A stretch of DNA of 64,000 bases from an uncultured Bacteroidia bacterium (GCA_903927965.1 CAIYPA010000104.1:1-64000), one strand, 5' to 3'. Shown: positions 32,984-42,602, counted from the stretch's first letter. Numbers and translations are program-made. The notes: generated by a model not told the origin, from the letters alone.

Positions 32984-34234
32984 ATGAAGAAATCGATGTT
33001 GTTTTTTTGTCTGTTGGCGGTTGTATTGTCTGCAAGGTCTGCCGATTACGTCATTACAAATTATGGCGTACTGGCAGACAGTACGACCATTAATACGTTA
33101 AAAATTCAGTCGATTATCGATCTGGCTTCAAATCAGGGTGGTGGAACTGTCGTGGTGCCCAAGGGTGTTTTCCTATCTGGGGCCCTGTTTTTTAAGCCAA
33201 ATACAAAATTGCGTTTGGAGGAAGGTGGTGTGCTCAAAGGTTCGGATAATATAACCGATTACCCGCTGATTCCATCCCGCATGGAAGGGAAGAGCATTTA
33301 TTATTATGCAGCCCTTGTAAATGCTTATCACGTCAATAATTTTGGGATTTCCGGTCCCGGGACAATCAATGGCAATGGGCTGAAATACTGGAAATATTTC
33401 TGGTCCTACAGGGATTCGATGAGAAGGATCAATAAGGAGGCAACCAACCTGGAGGTCCATCGTCCCAGACTGCTTTTTATCTGGGGATGCAACAATGTGA
33501 AAATTTTGGATGTAAAACTTTGTAATTCAGGGTTCTGGACAACCCATTTGTACCAATGCAACGATGTGCTGATCGAGAATTGCGACATCCGTTCCCCATT
33601 TAAACCAGTCAAAGCACCGAGTACCGATGGTGTCGATATTGATGTTTGCAAGCGGGTAACCATCCGGAACTGTTACATTTCGGTGAACGATGATGCGGTC
33701 TGCATAAAAGGCGGGAAAGGTCCTGATGCACACCAACTTGCCGAAAATGGAGTTGTGGAGGATATCCTGGTTGAAGATTGTACGTTTGGCGATTCCCATG
33801 GCATCCTGACCCTTGGAAGCGAATGTATCCATGCCAAAAATATCACGTTGCGCAACTGTAAATCAGATAGCAATTGTCCGATTTTGCGAATGAAGATGAG
33901 GCCGGATACGTATCAGGTCTATGAAAACATCACTATCGAAAATGTGACCGGAAAATGTGGGACAATTATCGAAATGAGACCCTGGACCCAGTTCTTTACG
34001 ATGGAAGGCAGCACTGAAAAACCTTATGGCATAGTTCGGAATATATCCATCTCCAATATAAAGGTGCAATGCAATGTGTTTGGCGAAATGCTGGGAAACC
34101 CAATGGATCAGGTTTTAAATATCAGTTTTGAAAATATTGAGGCTACCGCGCAGAAGCCTGAATTATTGACGAAATATAAGGATTTTAAAATCAATAAGGT
34201 AAGTGTGAATGGCAAACCTTTGGTTCTGAAATAA
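32984..34234 (+). CDS. Glycoside hydrolase family 28 (polygalacturonase-like), exported
   Basis: A 416-residue exported right-handed beta-helix enzyme. Signal peptide MKKSMLFFCLLAVVLSARS is followed by DYVITNYGVLADSTTINTLKI, the usual opening. The GH28 active-site region is present: STDGVDIDVCK (commonly NTDG), VNDDAVCIKGGK with the paired aspartates, GDSHGILTLGSE (G-H-G motif) and LRMKMRPD (R-x-K motif). It would cleave galacturonan- or rhamnogalacturonan-type polymers. It is divergent from the TIR gene and lies between two copies of the composite repeat. The Asn-to-Ser change in NTDG is tolerated in some relatives. Confidence 0.9.
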   Translation: MKKSMLFFCLLAVVLSARSADYVITNYGVLADSTTINTLKIQSIIDLASNQGGGTVVVPKGVFLSGALFFKPNTKLRLEEGGVLKGSDNITDYPLIPSRMEGKSIYYYAALVNAYHVNNFGISGPGTINGNGLKYWKYFWSYRDSMRRINKEATNLEVHRPRLLFIWGCNNVKILDVKLCNSGFWTTHLYQCNDVLIENCDIRSPFKPVKAPSTDGVDIDVCKRVTIRNCYISVNDDAVCIKGGKGPDAHQLAENGVVEDILVEDCTFGDSHGILTLGSECIHAKNITLRNCKSDSNCPILRMKMRPDTYQVYENITIENVTGKCGTIIEMRPWTQFFTMEGSTEKPYGIVRNISISNIKVQCNVFGEMLGNPMDQVLNISFENIEATAQKPELLTKYKDFKINKVSVNGKPLVLK

Positions 34235-34311
34235 TAGGGATTCGAACTTCAAAAAGCTCAAATGATCGATGCCCCGCAGAGGCAAAGACATAACAATGAT
34301 TGAAATTGTAA

Positions 34312-34653
34312 ATTGCGCCACCGACTTTTAAGAGGTTTGTTATCCCCGTCCGAAATCAAAGTTGCTATTTCCCGGAGTTTTGATCGCGGACGGTTTCTGG
34401 GGTGGTCATTTTTCCCTGGGTTGCACGGTCCGATTGTGTTTTGAGCAATGACATAGCATTTATTCGGGACCGTTTACCCAGGGCTATTCACGTTTAACCC
34501 ATTAAGGGTTATAACATATTGTGTATTATTAAATTCATTTTTAATTGATTGATATAGGAAACGAAAAACAAACTCCAGGATGCAGTGTCCCGGTGACTTG
34601 GAGCAAATGCCCGCACGAAGAATAACCGCTTTCCAGTCACCCGGACACTAAAA
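34312..34653 (+). repeat. Composite palindromic repeat, full copy B
   Basis: Matches copy A (29153-29500) from ATTGCGCCAC to CCCGGACACTA in the same orientation, with point differences. Its palindromes are CCCTGGGT...ACGGTCC with GGGACCGT..ACCCAGGG, TAACCC...GGGTTA, and AGTGTCCCGGTGACT with AGTCACCCGGACACT. It occupies most of the gene-free stretch 34235-34951. Confidence 0.8.
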
Positions 34654-34700
34654 CAAGATCGGAGATTTTGTATGTAAACGGAATTAAGATTTAACATCTG

Positions 34701-34908
34701 AAAATAAGGTAATAAGGTTTTGCTTGTGGGGACAATATAAACTAGTTACTAAGGTTAAAATGTTGAAATAAGGTTTGTCAGCAGAAAAAACCTTATTTTC
34801 CTTTTTCCCAAACCTTAGTAACTCACGACTATCGCACCGACAAAGCGGCGCAATCAGTAAGGCTATTGGGAGATCGGATGAACCCTGCGCCGCAATGTAA
34901 AACCTTAT
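34701..34908. repeat. Nested palindrome related to 29671-29896
   Basis: AGTTACTAAGGTT (34744-34756) is the exact reverse complement of AACCTTAGTAACT (34811-34823), and GAAATAAGGTT (34765-34775) pairs with AACCTTATTTTC (34789-34800). Outer arms ATAAGGTTTT (34712-34721) and AAAACCTTAT (34899-34908) also match. The layout repeats the element at 29.7 kb, again directly after a composite repeat copy. Confidence 0.75.
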
Positions 34909-34951
34909 AAAAGCGGGTTTACATATTGAATCCTGGCCAAGATTGTTGGTT

Positions 34952-36388
34952 TCATTTTTCCGATTTTTTGATTGTGAGAATATACCCTTTACCTACGCCA
35001 TGGTTATTGATTAGCTTAACACGATGATCAATTAATTCAATATCCTCTTTCCCATTTGATGTTTCGACAAACAGGCTGTCGGTTCGGAAGACTGAAACTA
35101 ATATTGCTTTCTTCGGCAAATCGATTTTACCTTCCGGCGAAAGCCAGACTGCAAATATTTTCCCGCTATCGGGATGGGACGAGTATATTACAGTAGAATC
35201 TATGCGGCTTAAAGGGCTCTGATAAACAGAACCATCCCATGAACGTGATGTCAATGGAACATTGTTTAGATTGTCCCAATTCCCAACCCTTCTGACCAAT
35301 TGAAGCCTGGCCGGCACTTCATAAACATTCTTGTACCCTGGCATATCACCGGTTCCACCAAACCTTCCAAACCAATTGAACCAGGCTCTATTCATGGCAG
35401 CGGCTGCGGCCATTACCCGGTTCTGCTTCTCTCCTACCCGATTGGGAGTTGTACATCCAACAAATTCTTTCGAGATTATATCGGTTTTAAAGATCCGCTC
35501 ATCATCGACAAATTCAGTCCCATCCTTCTCCTGCAATACAAGATCAGGCGTTATTTCCCAGGCATCCGGACGGTCTTTAATCTGGGCAAACCATGAATCC
35601 CATACGATCCAGGGTTCAATCATAAATTTCGATCCTGGAAATGCTTCACGGCCTTTTTTATAGAGTTCTTTGTAGAAGGCAGCATGTCCATCGCTATAGG
35701 TCGGATAATTGAACTTCACACCATCAGGTTGATAACCAGTGTCCTTACCATTCCAAAAAGATAATGTGATCTGACGGCCTCCTCCGCCTTGACCTCCTTT
35801 TCGTTGAGGCGCATCCCAGAAATCGCCAGGAAGTTGGGGTACATCCCAGGCAAACCCACCACAAAAAAAGTTATTTTCCTTTCTCTCCAAAGATTTGGCA
35901 TACCTGATTATTCTGTTGACCATCGAGTCGATGACCTCCTGCTGTTGAAAATCGGGTTCCACACTAAACGAATTAGGACCTGTAAACCATCCTGTGGCCA
36001 TATTTTTTGGAAATGACTGGTTGTTCATCTTTGCAAAATACTTTTCGTAAAGACTCTTTTCTTTATCGGTAAATGGTTTGGAAGCATCCAAAATCCTGGG
36101 GACAGGATACACCGAATATTGAGGCGATTCGATATAAAACTTCAGGCCTTTTGCCAGCGGATCGTTTTCCATCCCCTTCTGATAGAAAACATAATCGTAG
36201 CCCATCTGTTTGGCAAATACAAGGTTATCATGAGCTTTGCCATTCCAGCAAATGCCATAAAAATTGCGGAAATCGGGAACCCGTTTTGCCTTACTCCTGG
36301 TAGCACCATTGCAGAGATACCCAAGAAAACAAAGCAAAACAATGAAAAATAAGGTGTTGAGTCTTAATGTTGATTTAATGATTTGCAT
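34952..36388 (-). CDS. Exported protein of unknown function, possible glycosidase-like fold
   Basis: I do not recognise this 478-residue protein. It has an N-terminal hydrophobic stretch (TLFFIVLLCFLGYLCNGAT) that could be a signal peptide. Aromatic-rich stretches such as YGICWNGKAHDNLVFAKQMG, FFCGGFAWDVPQLPGDFWD and FMIEPWIVWDSWFAQI are distributed in a way that suggests a TIM-barrel carbohydrate-active enzyme, with a C-terminal beta-rich tail (~390-478). This is only a guess from texture. A GH28 gene lies nearby but separated by repeats and on the other strand. The ATG at 36386-36388 is the only plausible start. Confidence 0.75.
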   Translation of the reverse strand: MQIIKSTLRLNTLFFIVLLCFLGYLCNGATRSKAKRVPDFRNFYGICWNGKAHDNLVFAKQMGYDYVFYQKGMENDPLAKGLKFYIESPQYSVYPVPRILDASKPFTDKEKSLYEKYFAKMNNQSFPKNMATGWFTGPNSFSVEPDFQQQEVIDSMVNRIIRYAKSLERKENNFFCGGFAWDVPQLPGDFWDAPQRKGGQGGGGRQITLSFWNGKDTGYQPDGVKFNYPTYSDGHAAFYKELYKKGREAFPGSKFMIEPWIVWDSWFAQIKDRPDAWEITPDLVLQEKDGTEFVDDERIFKTDIISKEFVGCTTPNRVGEKQNRVMAAAAAMNRAWFNWFGRFGGTGDMPGYKNVYEVPARLQLVRRVGNWDNLNNVPLTSRSWDGSVYQSPLSRIDSTVIYSSHPDSGKIFAVWLSPEGKIDLPKKAILVSVFRTDSLFVETSNGKEDIELIDHRVKLINNHGVGKGYILTIKKSEK

Positions 36389-36440
36389 AGGGCTATCTTA
36401 TTTGATGTAAGTTGACGTTTTGCCAAAATACCGGGGTAAT

Positions 36441-37022
36441 TTATGTTGTTAAAAATACGGTTAAACTTTTGGGACCGTGCGCTCCTATGACGAGGCTTTG
36501 CTCAATATCGGCTGTTTTGGATGGCCCCGAAATAAAAACCCCAAATCCATTGTAATTCTCCTGCTTGATTCTTTGATAAGCTTCATGCATGTTCCAAACC
36601 ATCCCATTTTTGGGAATAATCAAAACACAGTGTTGCGTGATAAAAGGCAAAGCCCTATGGCTCAGATCGGAATCTGTCAACCAAACCGCACCATTCTCGG
36701 CGACACCAAACCTGCACCTCAAAACCGCCAGGTCTATGTCCCGAAGTTCCCTGGGATCATCAATTGAGCAAGTATCTATATTAGAGAAATTTAATGTTCC
36801 ATCATTACAAGCGGTCAATTTCAAATACCCAAACATCTTTTTGATGTGCAGTTCAATATCCCCTTCACTAATTTCGATTGCCTGGCCACCTACCAGAAGC
36901 AACGTTTTTTTGAACTGTTCGGTAAGATCGCCTTCAACAATATGACATTCAGGTAGGATAGGCAGACCCACCAACTCAGGTTTGCTTTTTCGTATCTGTG
37001 CTAAAATAGATTCTCTGCTCAT
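36441..37022 (-). CDS. lutC: LutC-like LUD-domain lactate utilization protein
   Basis: A 193-residue LUD-domain protein, third gene of the lactate oxidation operon. LutABC (YkgEFG) oxidise L-lactate to pyruvate in the cytoplasm with electrons passing through Fe-S centres. The sequence shows the LUD fold pattern with SFMH-like helix region LVWNMHEAYQRI, GFGVFISGPSKTADIEQSLV and the C-terminal GAHGPKSLTVFL, which is the LutC signature. It overlaps lutB by 4 nt (ATGA). Confidence 0.9.
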   Translation of the reverse strand: MSRESILAQIRKSKPELVGLPILPECHIVEGDLTEQFKKTLLLVGGQAIEISEGDIELHIKKMFGYLKLTACNDGTLNFSNIDTCSIDDPRELRDIDLAVLRCRFGVAENGAVWLTDSDLSHRALPFITQHCVLIIPKNGMVWNMHEAYQRIKQENYNGFGVFISGPSKTADIEQSLVIGAHGPKSLTVFLTT

Positions 37023-38389
37023 AAATTTGCCCTCCTGTTTTTAGAATACCAATCCCTGAAACTTTCGGTGGGAACAGAGGGCAATTCACGTTGCTTGCCC
37101 CAAAGGTTCAACTTGTTATAGATCAAAAACCGTGGCGAAAAACCCAGGAACCATCTTGCTGTTATACCTGAAAACCGGTATAGTTTCGGATAAGCCAATA
37201 CAATTCCCATCATCTTCATGATCAATCGTTTCGAAGAACTTGTCTTTTTGTCTTCCGTTAAATCCTGTCTCCAACTGTACAACTGCTGATGGATATCAAT
37301 TTTAACAGGACAAACATCGGTACATGACCCACATAAAGTAGAAGCAAATGGCATTGACGAATGTTCCTTTGGATTTGCACCAGGAGCCAAAATTGAGCCA
37401 ATCGGTCCGGGAATGCCATAGCTATAGCTGTAACCACCACTCCGGCGATAGACGGGACAGGTATTCATACAAGCCCCACAGCGGATACAGAACAATGATT
37501 TCACATAATCGGCACGCCCCAACTGCTTGCTCCGCCCATTATCAACGATGATCAAATGGATAACCTGCCCAGACTGAGCTGTCAAATAATGGGACGTATA
37601 GGTCGTAACTGGTTGTCCTGTAGCACTTCTGGCCAATAATCGTGTGAAAACGCCAAGGTCTTCCTGGCGCGGGATGATCTTTTCGATTCCCATGCTTGCG
37701 ATATGAACCTGTGAAAGGTGGACACCCATATCGGTATTGCCCTCATTGGTACATACCACAAATCCGCCCGTATCTGCAATCCCAAAATTCACGCCTGTCA
37801 TGGCAGCATCCGCACTTAAAAACTTTTCCCGCAGGTGGGCACGTGCTATATCTGTTAAAATTTTTGGATCAGAAATTCCTTTTTCAATTCCAAGATGGGT
37901 ATGAAAAGTTTCCCCAACCTCTTCCTTTGTCAAATGGATAGCTGGCAGCACAATATGGCTCGGTGGTTCATTGCGAAATTGGATGATACGTTCTCCCAGA
38001 TCGGTGTCGATCACTTCGATCCCGTTTTTTTCGAGAAAGGGGTTTAAATGGCACTCCTCGGTCAACATCGACTTGCTTTTAACCAGACTTTTGACCCTAT
38101 GTTCCTTTAAAATATTGAGGACATGATTGTTATGTTCTTCAGCATCTTTTGCCCAATGGACATGGATACCGTTTTTGATTGCATTGGCTTCGAACTGTTC
38201 CAATAAAACATCGAGATTGGACATCACATGCGCTTTGATCTGAGATGCCAAAGCCCGAAGTTCCTCCCATTCAGCGACTTGCTTTATCGCAATATCCCTT
38301 TTGGCCCGAACAAACCACAAAGCTTTATCGTGCCAATTGGTCCGTTCGTTGTCTGAAATAAATTTTTCAGCAGCTTCAGAATGTTTCAT
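37019..38389 (-). CDS. lutB: LutB-like iron-sulfur lactate utilization protein
   Basis: A 456-residue protein: an N-terminal LUD domain followed by two 4Fe-4S motifs, CIRCGACMNTCPVYR (near residue 310) and CGSCTDVCPVKID (near 360). It is the electron-transfer core of the LutABC lactate oxidase complex. Length and order are normal for the family. It overlaps lutA upstream and lutC downstream by 4 nt each, so the three genes are co-translated. Confidence 0.93.
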   Translation of the reverse strand: MKHSEAAEKFISDNERTNWHDKALWFVRAKRDIAIKQVAEWEELRALASQIKAHVMSNLDVLLEQFEANAIKNGIHVHWAKDAEEHNNHVLNILKEHRVKSLVKSKSMLTEECHLNPFLEKNGIEVIDTDLGERIIQFRNEPPSHIVLPAIHLTKEEVGETFHTHLGIEKGISDPKILTDIARAHLREKFLSADAAMTGVNFGIADTGGFVVCTNEGNTDMGVHLSQVHIASMGIEKIIPRQEDLGVFTRLLARSATGQPVTTYTSHYLTAQSGQVIHLIIVDNGRSKQLGRADYVKSLFCIRCGACMNTCPVYRRSGGYSYSYGIPGPIGSILAPGANPKEHSSMPFASTLCGSCTDVCPVKIDIHQQLYSWRQDLTEDKKTSSSKRLIMKMMGIVLAYPKLYRFSGITARWFLGFSPRFLIYNKLNLWGKQRELPSVPTESFRDWYSKNRRANL

Positions 38390-39129
38390 CTTTCGATCGT
38401 ATTGTTAAGTATTTCAGCTATATGCAATACTTTTACGGGATATTTTTGCCTTTTGATGATCCCATCAAGGTGCATCAGACAGGACACATCGCCTGAAGTG
38501 ATCACTTCAGCACCATTTCGCACGAAATCTGCCACTTTATCTTTTCCCATTTTAACTGAGACTGCTTCCTCCGTCACACAGAAAGTACCGCCAAAACCGC
38601 AACATTCGTCACGCCGGTCAATTTCAACGATTTCAATTCCTTTAACCATTGACAATAGCTGTTTCTGCTTTGAAAAAAACGGTAAATTCAGTTCGCTCGA
38701 CTGAGCAAGACGCAATCCTCTCTGTCCATGGCAACTGGAATGAAACCCAACTTTGTACGGAAATGTGGCATCAATCTGGTCAACTTTTAAAATATCTGTG
38801 ATGAATTCTGCAAGTTCATAGATATTTTCACGGACGTATTTTGTAGCATCGGTCTGCTTTAAGATATCATAATGCTCCTTCACATAACAAGCACAGCTTC
38901 CTGTGGGGGCAACGATACAATCATAGGTTTGAAAATTCTTCACGAACAATTCAGCAGTTTTTACTGCCTCCTTTTCGGAACCGCTGTTGCCCATTGGTTG
39001 CCCGCAACAGGTCTGGTCCATCGGATACCCCACGTTGCAACCCAACTTTTCGAGCAGTTCAAGGGTCGCGATGCCAACCTTGGGATAAAACTGGTCGATG
39101 TAACAGGGGATAAACAATCCAATTTTCAT
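38386..39129 (-). CDS. lutA: LutA-like Fe-S oxidoreductase (CCG-domain) protein
   Basis: A 247-residue protein with two cysteine-rich CCG domains as in LutA, GlcF and HdrB: CCGQPMGNSG near residue 40 and ECCGFGGTFCV near 184, with SSCHGQRGL between. It opens with MKIGLFIPCYIDQFYPKVG, typical of the family. First gene of lutABC, probably starting transcription from the region that holds a nested palindrome at 39159-39199. Confidence 0.93.
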   Translation of the reverse strand: MKIGLFIPCYIDQFYPKVGIATLELLEKLGCNVGYPMDQTCCGQPMGNSGSEKEAVKTAELFVKNFQTYDCIVAPTGSCACYVKEHYDILKQTDATKYVRENIYELAEFITDILKVDQIDATFPYKVGFHSSCHGQRGLRLAQSSELNLPFFSKQKQLLSMVKGIEIVEIDRRDECCGFGGTFCVTEEAVSVKMGKDKVADFVRNGAEVITSGDVSCLMHLDGIIKRQKYPVKVLHIAEILNNTIER

Positions 39130-39158
39130 ATGGATTTCTTTGATTTATGATCATAAAA

Positions 39159-39199
39159 ATCCACCAAAGTACCAATGTGTGACATTGATTTTGGTGGAT
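39159..39199. promoter_or_regulatory. 41-bp nested palindrome upstream of lutA
   Basis: Outer arms ATCCACCAAA (39159-39168) and TTTGGTGGAT (39190-39199) are perfect reverse complements, and an inner pair CAATGT (39173-39178) and ACATTG (39182-39187) shares nearly the same centre. It lies 30-70 nt upstream of the lutA ATG and 90 nt past the Dabb gene stop, so it may be the operator of a lactate regulator or a leader hairpin. Confidence 0.55.
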
Positions 39200-39291
39200 A
39201 TTTATATTTTTTTCATTTAAGCCAACGATAATTAAAAATACAAAAATAAATTGTAATAACCTATAATTCAAAAGAATGAATTTCGAATATT

Positions 39292-39675
39292 CTATTTCAC
39301 CCAAAAATCGACAACTGTTACCTTATCCAGAAAAGGCCCCAGTATTTTCCCAAATTCCTTGTGCGCCGGATGGACAAGGTAATCATTGCGGTCTTTGTCG
39401 GATGTAAAAGCCAGGATAAAACAATGGGTCAATCCCTGGTTCAATCCTTCAGGACTTGAATTGATGCCCCATTCGTAGCTTTTAATTGTGGTGATTTTCT
39501 TTGGCAATTGTGCGAAAGCATCCTCAACAGTCTTGATATTTGCAGGTGTGGCGGTATCTTTAAATTTGAACATCACAACATGGCGCAAGACTTTACCGGT
39601 TTGGGCCTGTAGCTGGGATACAGATAGAAATAAGGAAATAAATAGAAATGATACCAATAACGATTTAGTTTTCAT
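39292..39675 (-). CDS. Exported Dabb-domain (stress-responsive A/B barrel) protein
   Basis: A 127-residue protein with a signal peptide (MKTKSLLVSFLFISLFLSVS then QLQAQ) and a dimeric alpha-beta barrel (Dabb) domain: LRHVVMFKFKDTATPANIKT opens the domain and HPAHKEFGKILGPFLDKVTV is its conserved end. The family is small and mostly of unknown function. It precedes lutABC in the same direction with 162 bp between and is probably separately transcribed. Confidence 0.88.
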   Translation of the reverse strand: MKTKSLLVSFLFISLFLSVSQLQAQTGKVLRHVVMFKFKDTATPANIKTVEDAFAQLPKKITTIKSYEWGINSSPEGLNQGLTHCFILAFTSDKDRNDYLVHPAHKEFGKILGPFLDKVTVVDFWVK

Positions 39676-39870
39676 GATTTTAATGATTTAGTTATTAAAC
39701 AATGATGACAAAAATTTCTTTTTTCAGACTCGGCTAATTCGTATACTAAAAATAAATCCCGATAGGAAGAAAAATCCCCATTGATCCCCATTTTCCTACT
39801 TCGGCTACGCTCAGTTTAAAAAAGGGGGAAATCTAAAAATGTGATTTTCAATCAGTTATAAAAAATAGGA

Positions 39871-42420
39871 TCAATCCTCTGTTTGTTCGCTGATCAGATA
39901 ATCTTCCCAGAAATTAAGGATTGCAGGACCTGTAAACAGGTCATCATTCCCCAGAAGTTTTGCTGCCGACTGATTGCCTTGCTTTGCCGACATTTCAAGA
40001 TAATTCCTTGCAATGGTTTGATCTTTAATATCACAAACACCCGAAAGAATCAGCAGAGCCAAAAGATATGCGGCAACCGCATCTTTATCTTCAGACACAA
40101 GCGAATCCAAAATAATGTAAGCTTGCTGATAATCGGTAACTCCATTTTCTCCACGTTTCAGATAAGTCGCCTGATTGAGCTTTGCCTCCCTCGATCCTTC
40201 ATTGCCCGCCTTAACGAGCCATTCCCAGGCAACTACTGGATTCCGGTCAGCCACCTTTTTCGATAACAACATAACAGCCAATGGATTATAAGCAAGGACA
40301 AAACCATTTTCGGCAGCCGCATTCAAATTGCTCAGAGCCTTTGTAAAATCCTGAAATCCAATAGTTGTGAAAAGCAACCTCCCAAGTTCAGTCCGTGCTT
40401 CGTTGTCGCCCTTTTCAGCGGCCTTCTCATAGCTCAGGATCGCCTTTTCTATATTCTTTTTTACACCTTCACCATTGTAATACATCTCGCCCAGATTTTT
40501 CCAGGCATCGCTGTAACCGCTTTCAGCAGCTTTTGAATAGTTTTTGAATGCCTCCTCCAAATCCTTGGTTGTTCCCTCACCAAAGTAGTACATACCCGCA
40601 AGGTTATATTGCGCCTGGGCATAACCAGATTCAGCGGCACGTTTAAAACAATCAAATGCCTTTTCAAGATTTTTCTCCCCGATATCGCCAAAATAGTACA
40701 TTACCCCAAGGTTATAGGTGCCGAGATAAAAACCAGCTTTGTCTGCTTTTGCATACCATTTTACCGCTTCTATTGGGTTTGCTTCGATCCCTTTGCCCTG
40801 ATGGTAAGCATTCCCGAGGTTGTTCATCGCCTCCGCAACACCCAATTCAGCTGCCTTTTCATATTGTATAACAGCACTTTGCATATTCTGAACCACACCC
40901 TTGCCAGATTCGTACATCACCCCGAGGTTGAATACAGCCTTTGGATAATCGGCATCAGCCGCCCTTTGATACCATTTGAATGCCTCGTCGCTATTCTGAG
41001 TCCTGGAAATCCCATTTTCAAAATAGACACCCACGCGGAACATCGCCCCCGGAACACCCATTTCAGCCGCTTTCAAAAACCACTCAAAAGCCTTTTCCTT
41101 TTCGGACCAGTAACTGAGGCTTTTTTCATGGACAATACCAATCATATAGGCAGCCCTCGAGTGGCCTGCTTCGGCAGCACGGTTAAAATAATCGGCAGCC
41201 GACTGATTATCCTTGACAGTCATCACACCTGCCAGAAGGATACTGGCATATTTGAATTGCGCTTCTATAATCCCCTTTTCAGCAGCCCTCCGGTAATAAT
41301 CGACAGAAGTTTTGTGGTTCGACTCCACCTCATCGCCAACTTCATATTTCTGTGCCAGACGGAACATTGCTTCGGGATTTCCATTGGCAGCGGCTTTCTT
41401 GAGCCAGTCGACCCCTTCTTCATCCGATTTCCTGAGATACAAACCTGCTATGGCGTTTTGGGCATCTGCACTTCCTTTATCCGCTGCCCTGTGGTACCAG
41501 TCGTAAGCCGTTTCATCACCACTTTCATCCAGAAGCTTACCCATCAGATAGATCGCATCAACCAAATCATTGTGGGAAGCCTGCTCAAGGTATTCCTTCG
41601 CTTTTAAAAGGTCTTTTGGAGTCCCAAGCCCTTCGAGATAGATCCTTCCAAGCATCAAAGCAATGTCAGCCGAAACATTACCATCTATTTTGGAAAACCA
41701 TTCAAATGCTTCATCGGCTTTCTTTTCGGTGCCCCTTCCTTCATATAAAAATACGCCGGCCTTTTCATAAGCAGGTACATAACCGGCTTTTGCTGCCTTC
41801 AAATACCAGTCGAAGGCTTTGTTCAATTTTACCGGTACGGTTAGTCCCTCTTCAAATATCTGGCCAACCTGATACATTGCAGGTGGATATCCGCCTTTTG
41901 CCGATTCATACCAGTTGTCAACAGCATCGTTCAGATCTTTATATCCGCCATCCCCTGTGCGCAATAAACGTCCATAATTATATTTTGCAACAATATCGCC
42001 TCGTTCTGCACCACGTTCATACCATTCAAAGGACTTTTTCATTTCAAGTGGAAGTCCATTCCCGTTTTCGCGCATCTGGCCGATATAATTACATGCCGCT
42101 ACCCCACCTTCGCGTGCAGATTCCAGGAACCATTTTACCGAAGCTTCGCGTGAAAACAACCGGTCATTCCCTTCATAATACATTTTACCTATCGCTAAAA
42201 GTGCTTCGGACAGACTTTTGCCCATTAAAAGTTCAAACGATGCAATTGCCTCATTTACATTACTTTCATGAGTTATTATGTCAAGAAACACCATTGCAGG
42301 TTTAAAACCTGCCATTAATGAAGATTCAATTTTTTTAGTCCCTCTGGCAACTTTTCCCTTTTTAAGGCACTCTATCCCATTCCTAAAAGGTCTTGGGGCA
42401 TTCTCAATTATCTGACTCAT
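39871..42420 (-). CDS. Sel1-repeat (TPR-like) protein, about 20 repeats
   Basis: An 849-residue solenoid of 36-residue Sel1-like repeats of the form A-x-x-x-L-G-x-x-Y-x-x-G-x-G-x-x-x-x-x-x-A-x-x-W-Y-x-K-A-A-E-x-G (for example AMNNLGNAYHQGKGIEANP and EAVKWYAKADKAG). Sel1 proteins act as scaffolds for protein-protein interactions. There is no signal peptide, so it is probably cytoplasmic. It stands alone, divergent from the HD-domain gene. The 195-bp gap on its 3' side and the 182-bp gap on its 5' side hold nothing I can support. Confidence 0.93.
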   Translation of the reverse strand: MSQIIENAPRPFRNGIECLKKGKVARGTKKIESSLMAGFKPAMVFLDIITHESNVNEAIASFELLMGKSLSEALLAIGKMYYEGNDRLFSREASVKWFLESAREGGVAACNYIGQMRENGNGLPLEMKKSFEWYERGAERGDIVAKYNYGRLLRTGDGGYKDLNDAVDNWYESAKGGYPPAMYQVGQIFEEGLTVPVKLNKAFDWYLKAAKAGYVPAYEKAGVFLYEGRGTEKKADEAFEWFSKIDGNVSADIALMLGRIYLEGLGTPKDLLKAKEYLEQASHNDLVDAIYLMGKLLDESGDETAYDWYHRAADKGSADAQNAIAGLYLRKSDEEGVDWLKKAAANGNPEAMFRLAQKYEVGDEVESNHKTSVDYYRRAAEKGIIEAQFKYASILLAGVMTVKDNQSAADYFNRAAEAGHSRAAYMIGIVHEKSLSYWSEKEKAFEWFLKAAEMGVPGAMFRVGVYFENGISRTQNSDEAFKWYQRAADADYPKAVFNLGVMYESGKGVVQNMQSAVIQYEKAAELGVAEAMNNLGNAYHQGKGIEANPIEAVKWYAKADKAGFYLGTYNLGVMYYFGDIGEKNLEKAFDCFKRAAESGYAQAQYNLAGMYYFGEGTTKDLEEAFKNYSKAAESGYSDAWKNLGEMYYNGEGVKKNIEKAILSYEKAAEKGDNEARTELGRLLFTTIGFQDFTKALSNLNAAAENGFVLAYNPLAVMLLSKKVADRNPVVAWEWLVKAGNEGSREAKLNQATYLKRGENGVTDYQQAYIILDSLVSEDKDAVAAYLLALLILSGVCDIKDQTIARNYLEMSAKQGNQSAAKLLGNDDLFTGPAILNFWEDYLISEQTED

Positions 42421-42602
42421 CCTAACTCTTTCAAATTTGGGCTTAAAATTAGTTTTAATGAACCATTTGTCGATATGTGAATGATAAAATTATCAAAAAT
42501 CGTTGTTTTTTTGGTTCAATTCCTTTTACAGTAATGATTTAATCTTTTAATAAACTATTTTTACTAAAAATTGTCGATTTTTGGAAAGTAAATTATTTAC
42601 TC

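Noticed and set aside
40609-42305. Long plus-strand frames (332 and 229 codons) opposite the Sel1-repeat gene
   Set aside because: They are antisense shadows of a regular repeat protein with strong codon bias on the minus strand, and have no recognisable domain.
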